From Acidovorax sp. MR-S7 (GTDB lineage Bacteria > Pseudomonadota > Gammaproteobacteria > Burkholderiales > Burkholderiaceae_C): a stretch of 64,000 nucleotides of DNA. The notes beneath the pieces are model-generated. The model saw only the letters and a list, made by a program, of their open reading frames with translations. It did not search any database and had not been told where the DNA came from. Shown in pieces: positions 17,599-27,372 of the stretch (the first letter of the stretch is position 1; every line of letters begins with the position of its first letter). The DNA lies in the NCBI RefSeq assembly GCF_000400995.2, contig NZ_DF238892.1:1-64000 (forward strand), written 5' to 3'. Both the position numbers and the translations under genes were made by a program.

Positions 17599-18521
17599 AT
17601 GAACCAGATCGACCCTGTCAGCCTGCGGCTTTTCATCCGCGTGGTTGAGACCGGCACCATCGCCGCGGCTGCCGAGGCCGAACACCTGTCTGCCGCAGCC
17701 GTGAGCAAGCGTCTGAGCGAATTGGAAACGGTGCTCAGCAGCCAGCTCCTGCAACGCACGAACAAGGGAGTGGAGCCCACGGGAGCCGGCTTGGCCCTGA
17801 CCAAGCTTGCCCGCTCGGCACTGGCTGAGCTCGATCAAGTGCGGGTGCCATGGAGAGCTTCTCCTCAGGGGTGCGTGGCTTGGTGCGGGTGTGTGCAAGC
17901 ATGTCGGCCATCACCCAGTTCCTGTCGGAGCCGTTGCGCTCGTTCATGGACGAACATCCCAACGTGCAGGTGCAGCTCGAAGAGAGGCTGAGCCCCATGG
18001 TCGTGAAAGCGGTGGCGGAGAACGCGGCCGATGTGGGCATCTTTCTTCCCCTGGTCGCAATGCCGCCCAACCTGGAGCAGCACGGCTACCACTCCGACCG
18101 CCTGGCATTGATCACACCCAAGGGCCATCCCCTTTCATTGCGCAAGGCTGTCACCTTGCCCGACCTGCTGGCCCATGACCTGATCGGGCTGCACACGGGC
18201 AGCGCGATCAACATCCTGTTGAATCGTGCCGCCCAGGAAGCGCGGCGCGAGGTGAACATCAAGATCCAGGTGACCAGTTTCGACGCGCTTTGCACGATGG
18301 TCAGCACCGGCCTCGGCATCGCGCTGCTTCCCGAGAGCATGGCCCGACGCAATGCCAGGACAGTTCCACTGCACATATGCCGTCTCGACGAGCCATGGGC
18401 CCGGAGACAGTTCGCCCTGTGCGTCAGAAGTCGGACGACGCTGCCAGCGGCGGCGCAGCTCCTGATGGACCATTTGCTCGCTCCTCTTCAGGCGGGCAGC
18501 GAAAAAGAGCGGCAACCCTAG
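17599..18521 (+). pseudogene. LysR-family regulator disrupted by a one-base frameshift
   Basis: The first frame (17599 to about 17845) encodes a LysR helix-turn-helix ('LRLFIRVVETGTIAAAAEAE', 'LSAAAVSKRLSELE', 'LLQRTNKGVEPTGAG'). The substrate-binding domain continues in another frame from about 17848 ('MESFSSGVRGLVRV' through 'LGIALLPESMARR') to 18521. Near 17841-17849 the DNA reads CGG-GTGCC-ATG; one extra G would restore a continuous reading of about 307 residues, the normal LysR length. The gene is divergent from the glutaredoxin-DinB operon and was presumably its regulator. It may be a true mutation or a sequencing error. Confidence 0.85.
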
Positions 18522-18612
18522 ATTTTTCACAAAGTACCTGCCCGCAGGCAAAGCGCGATGACACCAGGTAAAACTTGGGGAAATCAGGAAAAACGAAAAT
18601 AGCCGCAACCCC

Positions 18613-19632
18613 ATGCCAGAGCGCTTCATGCCTAAAGAACAAGAGAAATTTCCGATGTGGCGGCTTTCGGTTGCCCCCATGATGGACTGGACCGACCGCC
18701 ACTGCCGCTACCTGCACCGCCTGCTCTCGCACCACGCCCTGCTCTACACAGAGATGGTCACCACCGGCGCGCTGATCCATGGCGACGTGCCGCGCCATCT
18801 GCGCTTCCACGACGCCGAGCACCCTGTGGCGCTGCAGCTCGGCGGCAGCGAGCCTGCGGACCTGGCCCATGCCGCGCGCCTGGGTGCGCAGTGGGGCTAC
18901 GACGAGATCAATCTGAACTGCGGCTGCCCGAGCGAGCGCGTACAGCGCGGCGCTTTCGGCGCCTGCCTGATGAACGAGCCGCGCCTGGTGGCCGACTGCG
19001 TGAAGGCCATGGCGGACGCGGTGGATGTGCCGGTGACGGTGAAGCACCGCATCGGCATCGGACGGAGCGAAGACTACGGCTTCGTGCGCGACTTCGTGGG
19101 CACCGTGGCCGAAGCAGGCTGCCGCGTGTTCACCGTGCATGCGCGCAACGCCTGGCTGGAGGGCCTGAGCCCTAAGGAAAACCGCGAGATCCCGCCGCTG
19201 CGCTACGAGGTCGCGGCACGGCTTAAGCAGGATTTCGCGCACCTGACCATCGCCATCAACGGCGGCTTCCAGACGGACGAGGCGGTGCACGCGCAACTGG
19301 CGCAGGTGGACGGCGTGATGGTAGGCCGCGAGGCCTACCACAACCCTTGGTGGCTGGCGCGCTGGGACGCGCAGTTCTTCGGCGCCCCGCCCTCCGCCCT
19401 GACGCGCGAGCAGGTGGAAGAGGACATGGTGGCCTACATGGAGCGCGAGGCCGCCGGGCACGGCACGCACTGGTACGCGGTCGCGCGCCACATGCTGGGC
19501 CTGCGCAACGGCCTGCCGGGTGCCCGCCGCTGGCGCCAGGTGTGGAGCGACCACCGCCTCAAGCACCTTCCCGCCCGCGAGGTGATGGCGCTGGCCCGCA
19601 CCAAGCCCGGTGTCGCCGCGGCCGGCGCCTGA
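18613..19632 (+). CDS. dusA: tRNA-dihydrouridine(20/20a) synthase
   Basis: A 339-residue FMN-dependent dihydrouridine synthase. Signatures are 'LSVAPMMDWTDRHCRYLHR' at the start of the barrel, 'EINLNCGCPSERVQ', the catalytic cysteine in 'GAFGACLMNEP', 'VTVKHRIGIG', 'FTVHARNAWLEGLSPKENRE' and 'DGVMVGREAYHNPW'. The 'MDWTDR' and 'SPKENR' forms are those of the DusA subgroup, which reduces U20/U20a in the tRNA D-loop. The second ATG at 18628 is an equally possible start. It converges on the CHASE-GGDEF-EAL gene with only a three-base gap. Confidence 0.95.
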   Translation: MPERFMPKEQEKFPMWRLSVAPMMDWTDRHCRYLHRLLSHHALLYTEMVTTGALIHGDVPRHLRFHDAEHPVALQLGGSEPADLAHAARLGAQWGYDEINLNCGCPSERVQRGAFGACLMNEPRLVADCVKAMADAVDVPVTVKHRIGIGRSEDYGFVRDFVGTVAEAGCRVFTVHARNAWLEGLSPKENREIPPLRYEVAARLKQDFAHLTIAINGGFQTDEAVHAQLAQVDGVMVGREAYHNPWWLARWDAQFFGAPPSALTREQVEEDMVAYMEREAAGHGTHWYAVARHMLGLRNGLPGARRWRQVWSDHRLKHLPAREVMALARTKPGVAAAGA

Positions 19633-19635
19633 ACC

Positions 19636-22377
19636 TCAGGCCGCGATGCGGGCGAGCCAGCCTGCCAAAGGCTCGGGCCTGCCGAACAGGTAGCCCTGCA
19701 GGCCGTCGCAGTGGCGGGAGGTGAGGAAGTCGGCCTGCTCCTGCGTCTCCACGCCTTCGGCCACCACACGCAGCCCCAGGTGGCCCGCCACTGAGAGGAT
19801 GGCCTGCACGATGGCGGCATCGTTGGGGTCGCCCGGCGTGTCCTGCACGAAGCTGCGGTCGATCTTCAGCTCGTACAGCGGCAGCTTCTTCAGGTAGGCC
19901 AGGCTGGAATAGCCCGTGCCGAAATCGTCGATCGAGAACCGCACGCCCAGCGCCACCAGCTCGTTCATGCGCTCGGCCGTGTCCTGCCAGTTCTCCACCA
20001 GCAGGCCCTCGGTGACCTCCAGCGTCAGCAGATGGGCCGGCGCGCCGGTGTCGGCCAGCGCCTGGCGCACCTGCGCCACGAAGTCCACCTGGCGGAACTG
20101 GCGCGGGCTCACGTTGACGGAGATCGACAACGCCCGCCCACGCTGCGCCAGCTCCGCCAGCGCGGCGCAGGCCTGGTGGATCACGCGTGCGCCCATGCGG
20201 GCGATGAGCCCCGCCTCCTCCGCCGCCGCGATGAAGCGCGCGGGCGGCACGGCGCCGCGCACGGGATCGCTCCAGCGCAACAGCAGCTCCCCGCCCGTGA
20301 GGCGCCCCTTGGCATCGACCTGAGGCTGGACGTAGGTGGCCAGGGCATCATTGGCCACCGCGCTCTTGAGGTCCTGCTCCAGCGCCAGGCGCTCCTGCAC
20401 CGCGGCATGCATGCCCTGCTCGAAGAAGCACACCTGGTTGCGCCCCTGGTCCTTGGCGCGGAACATGGCCGTGTCGGCCTCGCGCAGCAGGTCGGCGACG
20501 CCCTCCGCGCCCTTGGGGAACAGCGTCACGCCGATGCTGGCCGTGCTGCTGTAGCGCGCGCCGTCCATGGCATAGGGCGCGTCCAGGCTGTCGCGCAGGC
20601 GCTGCGCGAACTGCAGCGCCTGCAGGCGCGCCGCCCCGGGGTCGCGCCCCAGGCGCGGCACCAGCATCACGAACTCGTCCCCGCCCAGGCGGGCCACGGT
20701 GTCCGCCGGCGCGGCCAGGTCGCGCAGGCGCTTGGCCGCCTGCACCAGCAGGTGGTCGCCCACCTCGTGGCCGCGCGCATCGTTGATCTGCTTGAAATTG
20801 TCCAGGTCGATGTAGAACAGCCCGCCCAGCTCGCCGCCGTTGCGCGCGGCCAGCAGCACGGCATGCATCTGCTCGAGCAGCAGGCGGCGGTTGGGCAGCG
20901 CCGTCAGCGCATCGAAATGGGCCAGGCGGTGCATGGCAGCCTCGGCCTCGTGGCGGCTGCTGACATCGCGCGCCAGCGCGATGAAGCGCAGGGAGCCCCC
21001 CTCGCCTTCCTTGCGCGCCACCGACAGCTCGAACCAGCGCAGCGCGCCATGCATCGGCACGCAATACTGGCGCCCCTCGGAGTGGCCCTGGGCACGCGCC
21101 TCGGCCAGCGCGGACATGAACTCGGCCGCCGCCTCCGGCGGCAGCACCTCTGCGAGCAGGCGGCCGATCTGGTCCTCTGGCGGCACGCAGGCGAGGTCGG
21201 AGCGGGCCGAGCGGTAGTGGTGGATGCGCCCGTCGCCGTCCAGCTCCAGCAGCAGGTCGGGCACGGCGTTGAGCGTGTCCTCCAGCGCATCCCGCGCCCG
21301 GCGCAGCTCGCGCGTCATGCCGTGCGCCAGCGCCACGGCGCGGCGGCGGGCGCTGATCTGCATGCCCAGGAACCAGCCCGCCAGCAGGCTGAAGGCAACG
21401 CCCAGCAGCGCGATGAGGTGGTGCGTGTAGCCCTCGAAGCGCTGCTCGAACGATGGCTGCGGGTACAGCACCAGGGTCCAGCGCCGCCCACCCACGTCCA
21501 GGCTGCGCACCGACTCCAGCCCGCCGTTGACAGCGGCGGGGGCATAGTCCGCGCGGGAGGCGAATATCTGCTCCCCGCCCGCCACCGAAGGCCCGTCGTG
21601 GATGGCCAGGGCCAGGTCGGTGTCGAGCTCCTGAGCCAAGCCTCGGATGACCTCGGCGATAAAGAACCGCGCGACCACCCAGCCCTCGATGCCCGCGCGG
21701 CGCTGCGCCACCGTGGCCTGGGGAGCGCCCGGAGGGTACAGGGGAAGGTAGATGGCCAGCAGCACGGGCGCGTCCGCGGGGTTCAGCGGCCCGGTCAATG
21801 CCATGCCGCCCGAATCGCGCGCACGCTCCAGCGCTTCGCGGCGGGCGGGATGCGCCATCGCATCCAGCCCCAGCTGCCCCTGGTTGGACGGCGTCTGCGG
21901 CTCCACGTGCGTGACGGGGGCCTGCACCGGCTGGTCGCTGCGGGGATGCATGCGGTAGCCGGCCAGGCCGAGCGCGCGCATCTGGGCCTCGTGCTGCTCG
22001 CGCTGCGCGGCCGGCACCTGCGCCAGCAGGGCGATGCCCTGCAGGCCCAGCCGGGACTGGGGCAGCTTCAGCGCCTCGAAGTAGGCATGGAATTCCGCAG
22101 GATCGATGGTGTCGGAGCCCTCGTAATAGCCCTTCACGCCGCGCAGCACGATCTCGAAAGCCGCCAGGCGGTCCGACAGGTTGGACACCACGCGCTCCAC
22201 GGCGGTGCCGAAGACGTGCACGCGCCGCTCGTGCCGGGCGCGCTCCCCGTTGAGCCAGAAGAGGGACGTCACCCCCAGCAGCACCAGGGCCAGCAGCGGC
22301 GCGGCGATCATCCCCGGGTGCCAGGGGCTTGTGCGGTCGAAGGGAGGGGACTGGTCGTGATGCGCCACTGTATTCAT
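19636..22377 (-). CDS. CHASE-PAS-GGDEF-EAL membrane sensor for cyclic di-GMP
   Basis: A 913-residue protein. A membrane helix at about residues 22-42 is followed by a periplasmic CHASE domain ('VLRGVKGYYEGSDTIDPAEF') and a second helix near residue 325. After these come a PAS domain, a GGDEF domain with intact GGDEF ('VARLGGDEFVML') and an EAL domain ('GGELLLRW' as an E-L-L variant, 'SIDDFGTGYSSLAYLKKL', 'ELKIDRSFVQ'). The RxxD inhibitory site is absent: the four residues five before GGDEF read A-P-A-D. It could make or break c-di-GMP; the balance is not predictable. ATG 22377 gives the expected N-terminus. Confidence 0.92.
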   Translation of the reverse strand: MNTVAHHDQSPPFDRTSPWHPGMIAAPLLALVLLGVTSLFWLNGERARHERRVHVFGTAVERVVSNLSDRLAAFEIVLRGVKGYYEGSDTIDPAEFHAYFEALKLPQSRLGLQGIALLAQVPAAQREQHEAQMRALGLAGYRMHPRSDQPVQAPVTHVEPQTPSNQGQLGLDAMAHPARREALERARDSGGMALTGPLNPADAPVLLAIYLPLYPPGAPQATVAQRRAGIEGWVVARFFIAEVIRGLAQELDTDLALAIHDGPSVAGGEQIFASRADYAPAAVNGGLESVRSLDVGGRRWTLVLYPQPSFEQRFEGYTHHLIALLGVAFSLLAGWFLGMQISARRRAVALAHGMTRELRRARDALEDTLNAVPDLLLELDGDGRIHHYRSARSDLACVPPEDQIGRLLAEVLPPEAAAEFMSALAEARAQGHSEGRQYCVPMHGALRWFELSVARKEGEGGSLRFIALARDVSSRHEAEAAMHRLAHFDALTALPNRRLLLEQMHAVLLAARNGGELGGLFYIDLDNFKQINDARGHEVGDHLLVQAAKRLRDLAAPADTVARLGGDEFVMLVPRLGRDPGAARLQALQFAQRLRDSLDAPYAMDGARYSSTASIGVTLFPKGAEGVADLLREADTAMFRAKDQGRNQVCFFEQGMHAAVQERLALEQDLKSAVANDALATYVQPQVDAKGRLTGGELLLRWSDPVRGAVPPARFIAAAEEAGLIARMGARVIHQACAALAELAQRGRALSISVNVSPRQFRQVDFVAQVRQALADTGAPAHLLTLEVTEGLLVENWQDTAERMNELVALGVRFSIDDFGTGYSSLAYLKKLPLYELKIDRSFVQDTPGDPNDAAIVQAILSVAGHLGLRVVAEGVETQEQADFLTSRHCDGLQGYLFGRPEPLAGWLARIAA

Positions 22378-22495
22378 GAGGGGCGGAGAGTGGCATATCC
22401 CCCGCGCCAATACAAGGGGGCTCCACACATTGCAACGCCCGGGCCGCCGCGTTGCACTACCATGGGCGCCGCCCTCCTTTCCCACAGAGCACTGC

Positions 22496-23557
22496 ATGTC
22501 CGCAGCCTCCTCCCACCTCACCCCCGAAGAAGCGGCGTTCCACGCCTACTATGCGCGCGAGCGCGCTGCGCTCGAGCAGACCTGTGCCGCCCGCGTGGCG
22601 CTGCTGCAGTCCCTGCTGTCCAAGGCCCGCCACATCGACATCGCCAAGGTCGAAGGCCGGGTGAAGGACCGCGACGAGTGCATCCGCAAGTTCTCGCGCA
22701 AGTACCGCGCCGCCCTCGAGGAGAGCGGCGCGCCGTACGAGATCCAGGACTGCATCACCGACCTGATCGGCGTGCGCGTGGTCTGCCTCTACGAGGACGA
22801 ACTGGAGAAGGTGGCCCAGATCGTGCGCTCGCACTTCGACGTGATCGACGTGACCGACAAGGTCAGCGCCCTGGAGGGCACGGAATCCTCGTTCGGCTAC
22901 AAGGGCCTGCACCTGGACCTGCGCACCCGCCCGGCGCAGCCGCGGGACGGCGCGCCCCATGCGCATCTGCCGTTCGAGCTGCAGGTGCGCACCATCGTCC
23001 AGGACTCCTGGAGCGTGCTGGACCACAAGATCAAATACAAGAAATCCATCCCTGCCGAGCTCAAGCGGCGCATCAACGTGCTGGCGGCCCTGTTCGAGCT
23101 TGCGGACCGGGAATTCCGCCAGATCCGCGACGCCACCGACGCCGAGCTGCTCGGCGCCCCCGACGAGACCGCCGAGCCGGAAACCGACACCGCCCGCGCC
23201 CCCGCGCCCGGCAGCGAGCTCAACGCCTTCACCTTCCTGAAGATCGCCCGCCATTTCTTCAACGACCAGGAATTCGATGCGCACAAGGTGGATCTGTTCG
23301 TGGACGACATCCGCGCCTGGTCGCCCGGCATCACGCGGGCCGGCTTCAACGCGCTGCTGCGCGAGTCCATCGGCACGGTCAAGCGCTACAAGCAGTTCTA
23401 CGAGGCGCAAAACCCCGAGGGCAGCTTCAACCCGTATACCGTGATGCGCCATTGCCTGTACCTGGGGGACAAGGTGGTTTTCCGCCGGGCGCTGCGCAAC
23501 AGCTCGCGCGAGGCCTTCGAGGCGTGGCTGCAGCACGAAGCCTCTGCGGCCACATAG
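22496..23557 (+). CDS. RelA/SpoT-domain (p)ppGpp synthetase-like protein
   Basis: A 353-residue protein with only the synthetase domain of the RelA/SpoT family, at about residues 20-190. It shows 'VEGRVKDRDECIRKFSRKY', 'CITDLIGVRVVCLYEDEL' with the catalytic acidic residue region, 'SSFGYKGLHLDL' and 'ELQVRTIVQDSWSVLDHKIKYK'. No HD hydrolase, TGS or ACT domain is present. A helical C-terminal extension of about 150 residues ('FTFLKIARHFFNDQEFDAHK') is longer than in typical small alarmone synthetases. It starts about 120 bases from the divergent CHASE-GGDEF-EAL gene. Alarmone synthesis is likely; a toxic SAS role is possible but no antitoxin is next to it. Confidence 0.85.
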   Translation: MSAASSHLTPEEAAFHAYYARERAALEQTCAARVALLQSLLSKARHIDIAKVEGRVKDRDECIRKFSRKYRAALEESGAPYEIQDCITDLIGVRVVCLYEDELEKVAQIVRSHFDVIDVTDKVSALEGTESSFGYKGLHLDLRTRPAQPRDGAPHAHLPFELQVRTIVQDSWSVLDHKIKYKKSIPAELKRRINVLAALFELADREFRQIRDATDAELLGAPDETAEPETDTARAPAPGSELNAFTFLKIARHFFNDQEFDAHKVDLFVDDIRAWSPGITRAGFNALLRESIGTVKRYKQFYEAQNPEGSFNPYTVMRHCLYLGDKVVFRRALRNSSREAFEAWLQHEASAAT

Positions 23558-23561
23558 AAAA

Positions 23562-23606
23562 AACGGCTCCAGCGCAATACTGGCAAGCGCCGCCAGCTAT
23601 CAAAAC
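23562..23606 (+). repeat. Palindromic repeat copy R2
   Basis: The copy begins four bases after the RelA/SpoT-domain gene stop and reads GGCTCCAGCGC, a variable loop, GGCAAGCGCCG and then CCAGCTATCAAAA. It matches the family core AGCGC...AAGCGC...AGCTATCAAAA with several changes. The rest of the 180-base gap before phaZ holds no gene. Confidence 0.75.
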
Positions 23607-23736
23607 GCAAGCATCAGCACGGACATGCATTCGTGAAATTCTGTCGCATAAGTGACAATTCATCCGTATTTGCACGACGAGCAGGCAAATGCCACAGCTG
23701 TTATATTGCACTGCAACATAACACCCCCGCCGCCCC

Positions 23737-25041
23737 ATGCTGTACACCCTCTACGAGACCCAGCGCTCCCTGATGGAGCCGTTCGCCGACCTTGCGCAGG
23801 CAACGGCCAAGCTCTACAGCAACCCCCTGTCGCCCCTCAGCCAGACCCAGTTCGCCCAGCGCATGTCCGCGGGCTACGAACTGCTGTACCGCCTGGGCAA
23901 GGACTACGAAAAGCCCGAGTTCGGCATCCGCACGGTAGATGTCGACGGTGTCGGCGTGGCCATCCACGAGCGCATCGAGATCGACAAGCCGTTCTGCGAG
24001 CTGCGTCGCTTCAAGCGCTTCTCGGACGACCCCGCCACGCTCGCCAAGCTCAAGGACCAGCCCGTGGTGCTGATCGTCGCGCCGCTGTCCGGCCACTACG
24101 CCACGCTGCTGCGCGACACCGTGCGCACCATGCTCACCGGCCACAAGGTCTACATCACCGACTGGAAGAATGCGCGCATGGTGCCGATGTCCGAGGGGGA
24201 GTTCCACCTCGACGACTACGTGAACTACGTGCAGGAATTCATCCGCCACCTGCAGGCCACCTACGGCAACTGCCACGTCATGAGCGTGTGCCAGCCCACG
24301 GTGCCGGTGCTGGCGGCCGTCTCGCTCATGGCCAGCCGCGGAGAGGCCACGCCGCTGTCGATGACCATGATGGGCGGCCCCATCGACGCGCGTCGCTCGC
24401 CCACGGCGGTGAACAACCTCGCCACGCAGCGCAGCTTCGAGTGGTTCGAGAACAACGTCATCTACCGCGTGCCCAGCAACTTCCCTGGCGCCGGCCGCCG
24501 CGTGTACCCCGGCTTCCTGCAGCACACGGGCTTCGTGGCCATGAACCCGGACCGCCACGCGACCAGCCACTACGACTATTTCAAGAACCTCATCAAGGGC
24601 GACGACGCCAGCGCCGAGGCCCACCGCAAGTTCTACGACGAGTACAACGCCGTGCTCGACATGGACGCGGACTACTACCTGGAGACCATCCGGACGGTGT
24701 TCCAGGACTACAGCCTCGTCAACGGCACCTGGGACGTGCGCTCACCCGAGGGCACGCCGGAGCGCGTGCGCCCGCAGGACATCACCGGCACGGCGCTGCT
24801 GACCATAGAGGGCGAGCTCGACGACATCTCCGGCTCCGGCCAGACCGAGGCGGCCCAGGGCCTGTGCACCGGCGTCCCGGCCGACAGCCGGCACCATCTC
24901 GAGGTCAAGGGCGCGGGCCACTACGGCATCTTCAGCGGCCGCCGCTGGCGCGAGCTGGTCTACCCGCAGGTGCGCGACTTCATCCTCGCGCAGCAGGCCG
25001 CCGCCGCGCAGCGTGCACGGCGCGCGCGCAACGCCGCTTGA
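23737..25041 (+). CDS. phaZ: Intracellular polyhydroxyalkanoate depolymerase
   Basis: A 434-residue protein of the PhaZ1 (i-PHA depolymerase) family. The nucleophile is a cysteine in a lipase-box-like '[13 protein letters not shown]' near residue 190 rather than the serine of extracellular enzymes. It starts with the usual '[16 protein letters not shown]' and has a late '[15 protein letters not shown]' holding the likely catalytic histidine. It mobilises stored poly-3-hydroxybutyrate in the cytoplasm. It carries no signal peptide. The rnfB-like gene follows with an eight-base gap, so the two may be co-transcribed. Confidence 0.95.
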   Translation: MLYTLYETQRSLMEPFADLAQATAKLYSNPLSPLSQTQFAQRMSAGYELLYRLGKDYEKPEFGIRTVDVDGVGVAIHERIEIDKPFCELRRFKRFSDDPATLAKLKDQPVVLIVAPLSGHYATLLRDTVRTMLTGHKVYITDWKNARMVPMSEGEFHLDDYVNYVQEFIRHLQATYGNCHVMSVCQPTVPVLAAVSLMASRGEATPLSMTMMGGPIDARRSPTAVNNLATQRSFEWFENNVIYRVPSNFPGAGRRVYPGFLQHTGFVAMNPDRHATSHYDYFKNLIKGDDASAEAHRKFYDEYNAVLDMDADYYLETIRTVFQDYSLVNGTWDVRSPEGTPERVRPQDITGTALLTIEGELDDISGSGQTEAAQGLCTGVPADSRHHLEVKGAGHYGIFSGRRWRELVYPQVRDFILAQQAAAAQRARRARNAA

Positions 25042-25049
25042 ACGTGGCC

Positions 25050-25691
25050 ATGGCCCCCGCGGGGGCCTGCGTGTCCCTCGCGGACCGCATCGACGCCGCC
25101 CTTCCGCAGACGCAATGCACGCGCTGCGGCTATCCGGATTGCGCCTCCTACGCGCGTGCGGTGGCCAGCGGCGAAGCCGAAATCAACCAATGCCCCCCGG
25201 GCGGAAGCCAGGGCATCGCGCGGCTGGCCACCCTCACCGGCAGGCCCCTCCTGCCACTGAGCCCTGCGCACGGCCAGGAAGCGCCGCGCACCGTGGCCGT
25301 GATCGACGAGAACTGGTGCATCGGCTGCACGCTGTGCCTGAAGGCCTGCCCCACCGATGCGATCGTGGGCCTCAACAAGCGCATGCACACCGTCATCACG
25401 CCGCACTGCACCGGCTGCGAGCTGTGCCTGCCGGTCTGCCCGGTGGATTGCATCCAGATGGAAAACGCCAGCGGCCAGGCCACAGGCTGGGCCGCCTGGT
25501 CGCTGCCCCAGGCCGAGCATGCCCGCGCGCGCTACCGGGGCCGCCAGGCGCGCCTGCAGCGCGAGGCGTGCGAGGCGGAGCAGGCAGTTCCCGTCGCGCC
25601 GCCGCAGGCTCCGGCGGAACAGGACCCCAAGCGTGCGGCCATCGCCGCGGCGCTGGCGCGTGCACGGGCGCAGCGCACCGCCCAAGGCTGA
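25050..25691 (+). CDS. rnfB: RnfB-like iron-sulfur protein
   Basis: A 213-residue ferredoxin-type protein. The N-terminal part has a C-x2-C-x4-C cluster motif in '[19 protein letters not shown]' with a further Cys at 'NQCPPGG', like the Fer4_21 domain of RnfB. Two 4Fe-4S motifs follow ('[12 protein letters not shown]' and '[12 protein letters not shown]'). An Ala/Arg-rich tail ends the protein. Unlike RnfB of full Rnf complexes there is no clear membrane anchor, and no other rnf gene is near. ATG 25050 is taken; GTG 25044 is an alternative. In Burkholderiales such orphan genes are common; the electron partner is unknown. Confidence 0.88.
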   Translation: MAPAGACVSLADRIDAALPQTQCTRCGYPDCASYARAVASGEAEINQCPPGGSQGIARLATLTGRPLLPLSPAHGQEAPRTVAVIDENWCIGCTLCLKACPTDAIVGLNKRMHTVITPHCTGCELCLPVCPVDCIQMENASGQATGWAAWSLPQAEHARARYRGRQARLQREACEAEQAVPVAPPQAPAEQDPKRAAIAAALARARAQRTAQG

Positions 25692-25701
25692 GCCGAGCGG
25701 C

Positions 25702-27204
25702 TCAGGCGGTGAGCGTCTTGTAGACGCCGCAGCCCAGGTACAGATCGCCGGCGCACTGCACGAAAGACATCTTGGTCTGCACCGTGCCCGTGGCGGGGTT
25801 GGTGATGTCGTATTCCACCCAGCCCGGGCCGCGCTCGGCCTGCGCGATGATGTCGCGCAGCAGCTGGTCGCCCGCGATGCCCGGAATGTCCTGCACCCGC
25901 GTGCCCACCTTGGCCGGGTTGCCGCCGAAGGCGAGGTAGGTGCCCGCGGCATCCAGCGCGAACACGTACATGTCGCGGTCGTGGTAGGGCTGGGCCGGAT
26001 CGGTCAGCATGCGCAGGAAAGCTTCCTGGCTGCCGCTGCGGTGCAACCCGGCCGCCCGCTCCACGAGCGCGACCGCCTCGTCCGCCGTGCCCTGCTGCAG
26101 CCGGAAGCTCATCACCGCCTGCGACAGCGTGGAGGCGCGGCTTTCCAGCGCCTGGGCCTGGCGCAGGGCCTCCCCCACCATCTGCGCGTTGCGCTGGGTG
26201 ATCTGGTCGATCTGCTGCACTGCCGCGCTGATTTCGCGCAGGCCCGTGCCCTGCTCGTTCACCGAATGCGAAATCTCGCTCACGTTGGCCGCCACGCTGC
26301 GGATGCCATCGGCCATGGAGGCGATGCCCTCGCCCGCCGAGCCGATGAGGCCTGCGCTCGCCTCCACCTGCCGCACCGACGTGCCGATCAGCCCGCGAAT
26401 CTCCCGCGCGGCCTCGGCCGAGCGGCTGGCCAGCATGCGCACTTCGCCCGCCACCACAGCGAAACCGCGCCCCTGCTCGCCCGCGCGCGCGGCCTCCACC
26501 GCCGCGTTGAGCGCCAGGATGTTGGTCTGGAAGGCGATGCCGTCGATCACCCCGATGATCTCGCTCATGCGGCGCGCGTCGCTGCGGATGCCCTGCACCG
26601 ATTCCACCGCGCGCGCCATGGTTTGCGCGCCCGCGTCGGCCGCTTCGCGCACCTGCACCGCGCGCCGGTCGGCCGTCTCTGCGGCCTGGGCATTGCTGTT
26701 CACGGCCGAAGACAGCTGCTCCACGCTGGCCGCTGTCTGCTCCAGGTTGGCGGCCTGCTGCTCCGTGCGGTCGGACAGCTCGCGGTTGTCGGCCGCCAGG
26801 CTGCGGCCCGCGTGGGCCACCAGGGCCGCGTTGCTGCGGATGTCCGCCACCATGGCCGAGAGGGTGAGCACCATGCGGTCCAGGCGCGCGCCCATACCGG
26901 CCAGCTCGTCCTGCCCCACGATGGCGGCGCGTGCGCGCAGGTCGCCCGCCGCCGCGCTGTCCATGACCTCCCCGAGCCGCGCCAGGTCCGCCGCCGCGCT
27001 CGCCCACAGCGCCGCGGCCAGATAGGCCGTGGCCAGCACTGCCGCGCCGCACACCGGCCAGACGGCGGCCGGCCCGAGGCCCTGTGCTGCAGCCACCGCC
27101 AGCAACGCCACGATCGCCACGCCGCCCAGCAGGGCCAGCTTGGCCCCGAAGCGCAAGCGGCGCATCAGCCACATACCTGGCCGCAAGATGAGTGAGCCCG
27201 CCAT
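25702..27204 (-). CDS. Methyl-accepting chemotaxis protein with C-terminal Cache domain
   Basis: A 500-residue receptor. Two hydrophobic segments near residues 22-62 are separated by only a few residues, so there is almost no periplasmic part. Next come a HAMP-like stretch and the signalling hairpin with the conserved tip '[20 protein letters not shown]'. After the coiled coil, residues about 405-498 form a Cache-type sensor ('[20 protein letters not shown]', '[13 protein letters not shown]', '[11 protein letters not shown]'). The sensor is thus predicted to lie in the cytoplasm, after the output domain. Chemotaxis kinase coupling is inferred from the hairpin tip. Confidence 0.9.
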   Translation of the reverse strand: MAGSLILRPGMWLMRRLRFGAKLALLGGVAIVALLAVAAAQGLGPAAVWPVCGAAVLATAYLAAALWASAAADLARLGEVMDSAAAGDLRARAAIVGQDELAGMGARLDRMVLTLSAMVADIRSNAALVAHAGRSLAADNRELSDRTEQQAANLEQTAASVEQLSSAVNSNAQAAETADRRAVQVREAADAGAQTMARAVESVQGIRSDARRMSEIIGVIDGIAFQTNILALNAAVEAARAGEQGRGFAVVAGEVRMLASRSAEAAREIRGLIGTSVRQVEASAGLIGSAGEGIASMADGIRSVAANVSEISHSVNEQGTGLREISAAVQQIDQITQRNAQMVGEALRQAQALESRASTLSQAVMSFRLQQGTADEAVALVERAAGLHRSGSQEAFLRMLTDPAQPYHDRDMYVFALDAAGTYLAFGGNPAKVGTRVQDIPGIAGDQLLRDIIAQAERGPGWVEYDITNPATGTVQTKMSFVQCAGDLYLGCGVYKTLTA

Positions 27205-27372
27205 TGTTCGTGTGTCTCCACCGTTGCTGTGATGAAAGGTGCCCGAAGCATTATGGCAAATGATGCTATTTGTAACCTTGACGCAAACGAAGAAAAGAGC
27301 GCGAAAAACCGGCCATTCTCCGGCCCTGCGCGCACCCGTGCGGCTGCGGCGCCATCCCCGATAATCGCCGCC

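Noticed and set aside
20032-23655. A plus-strand open frame of about 1200 codons
   Set aside because: It lies opposite the CHASE-GGDEF-EAL gene and then runs across the RelA/SpoT-domain gene in the wrong frame; no family resemblance.
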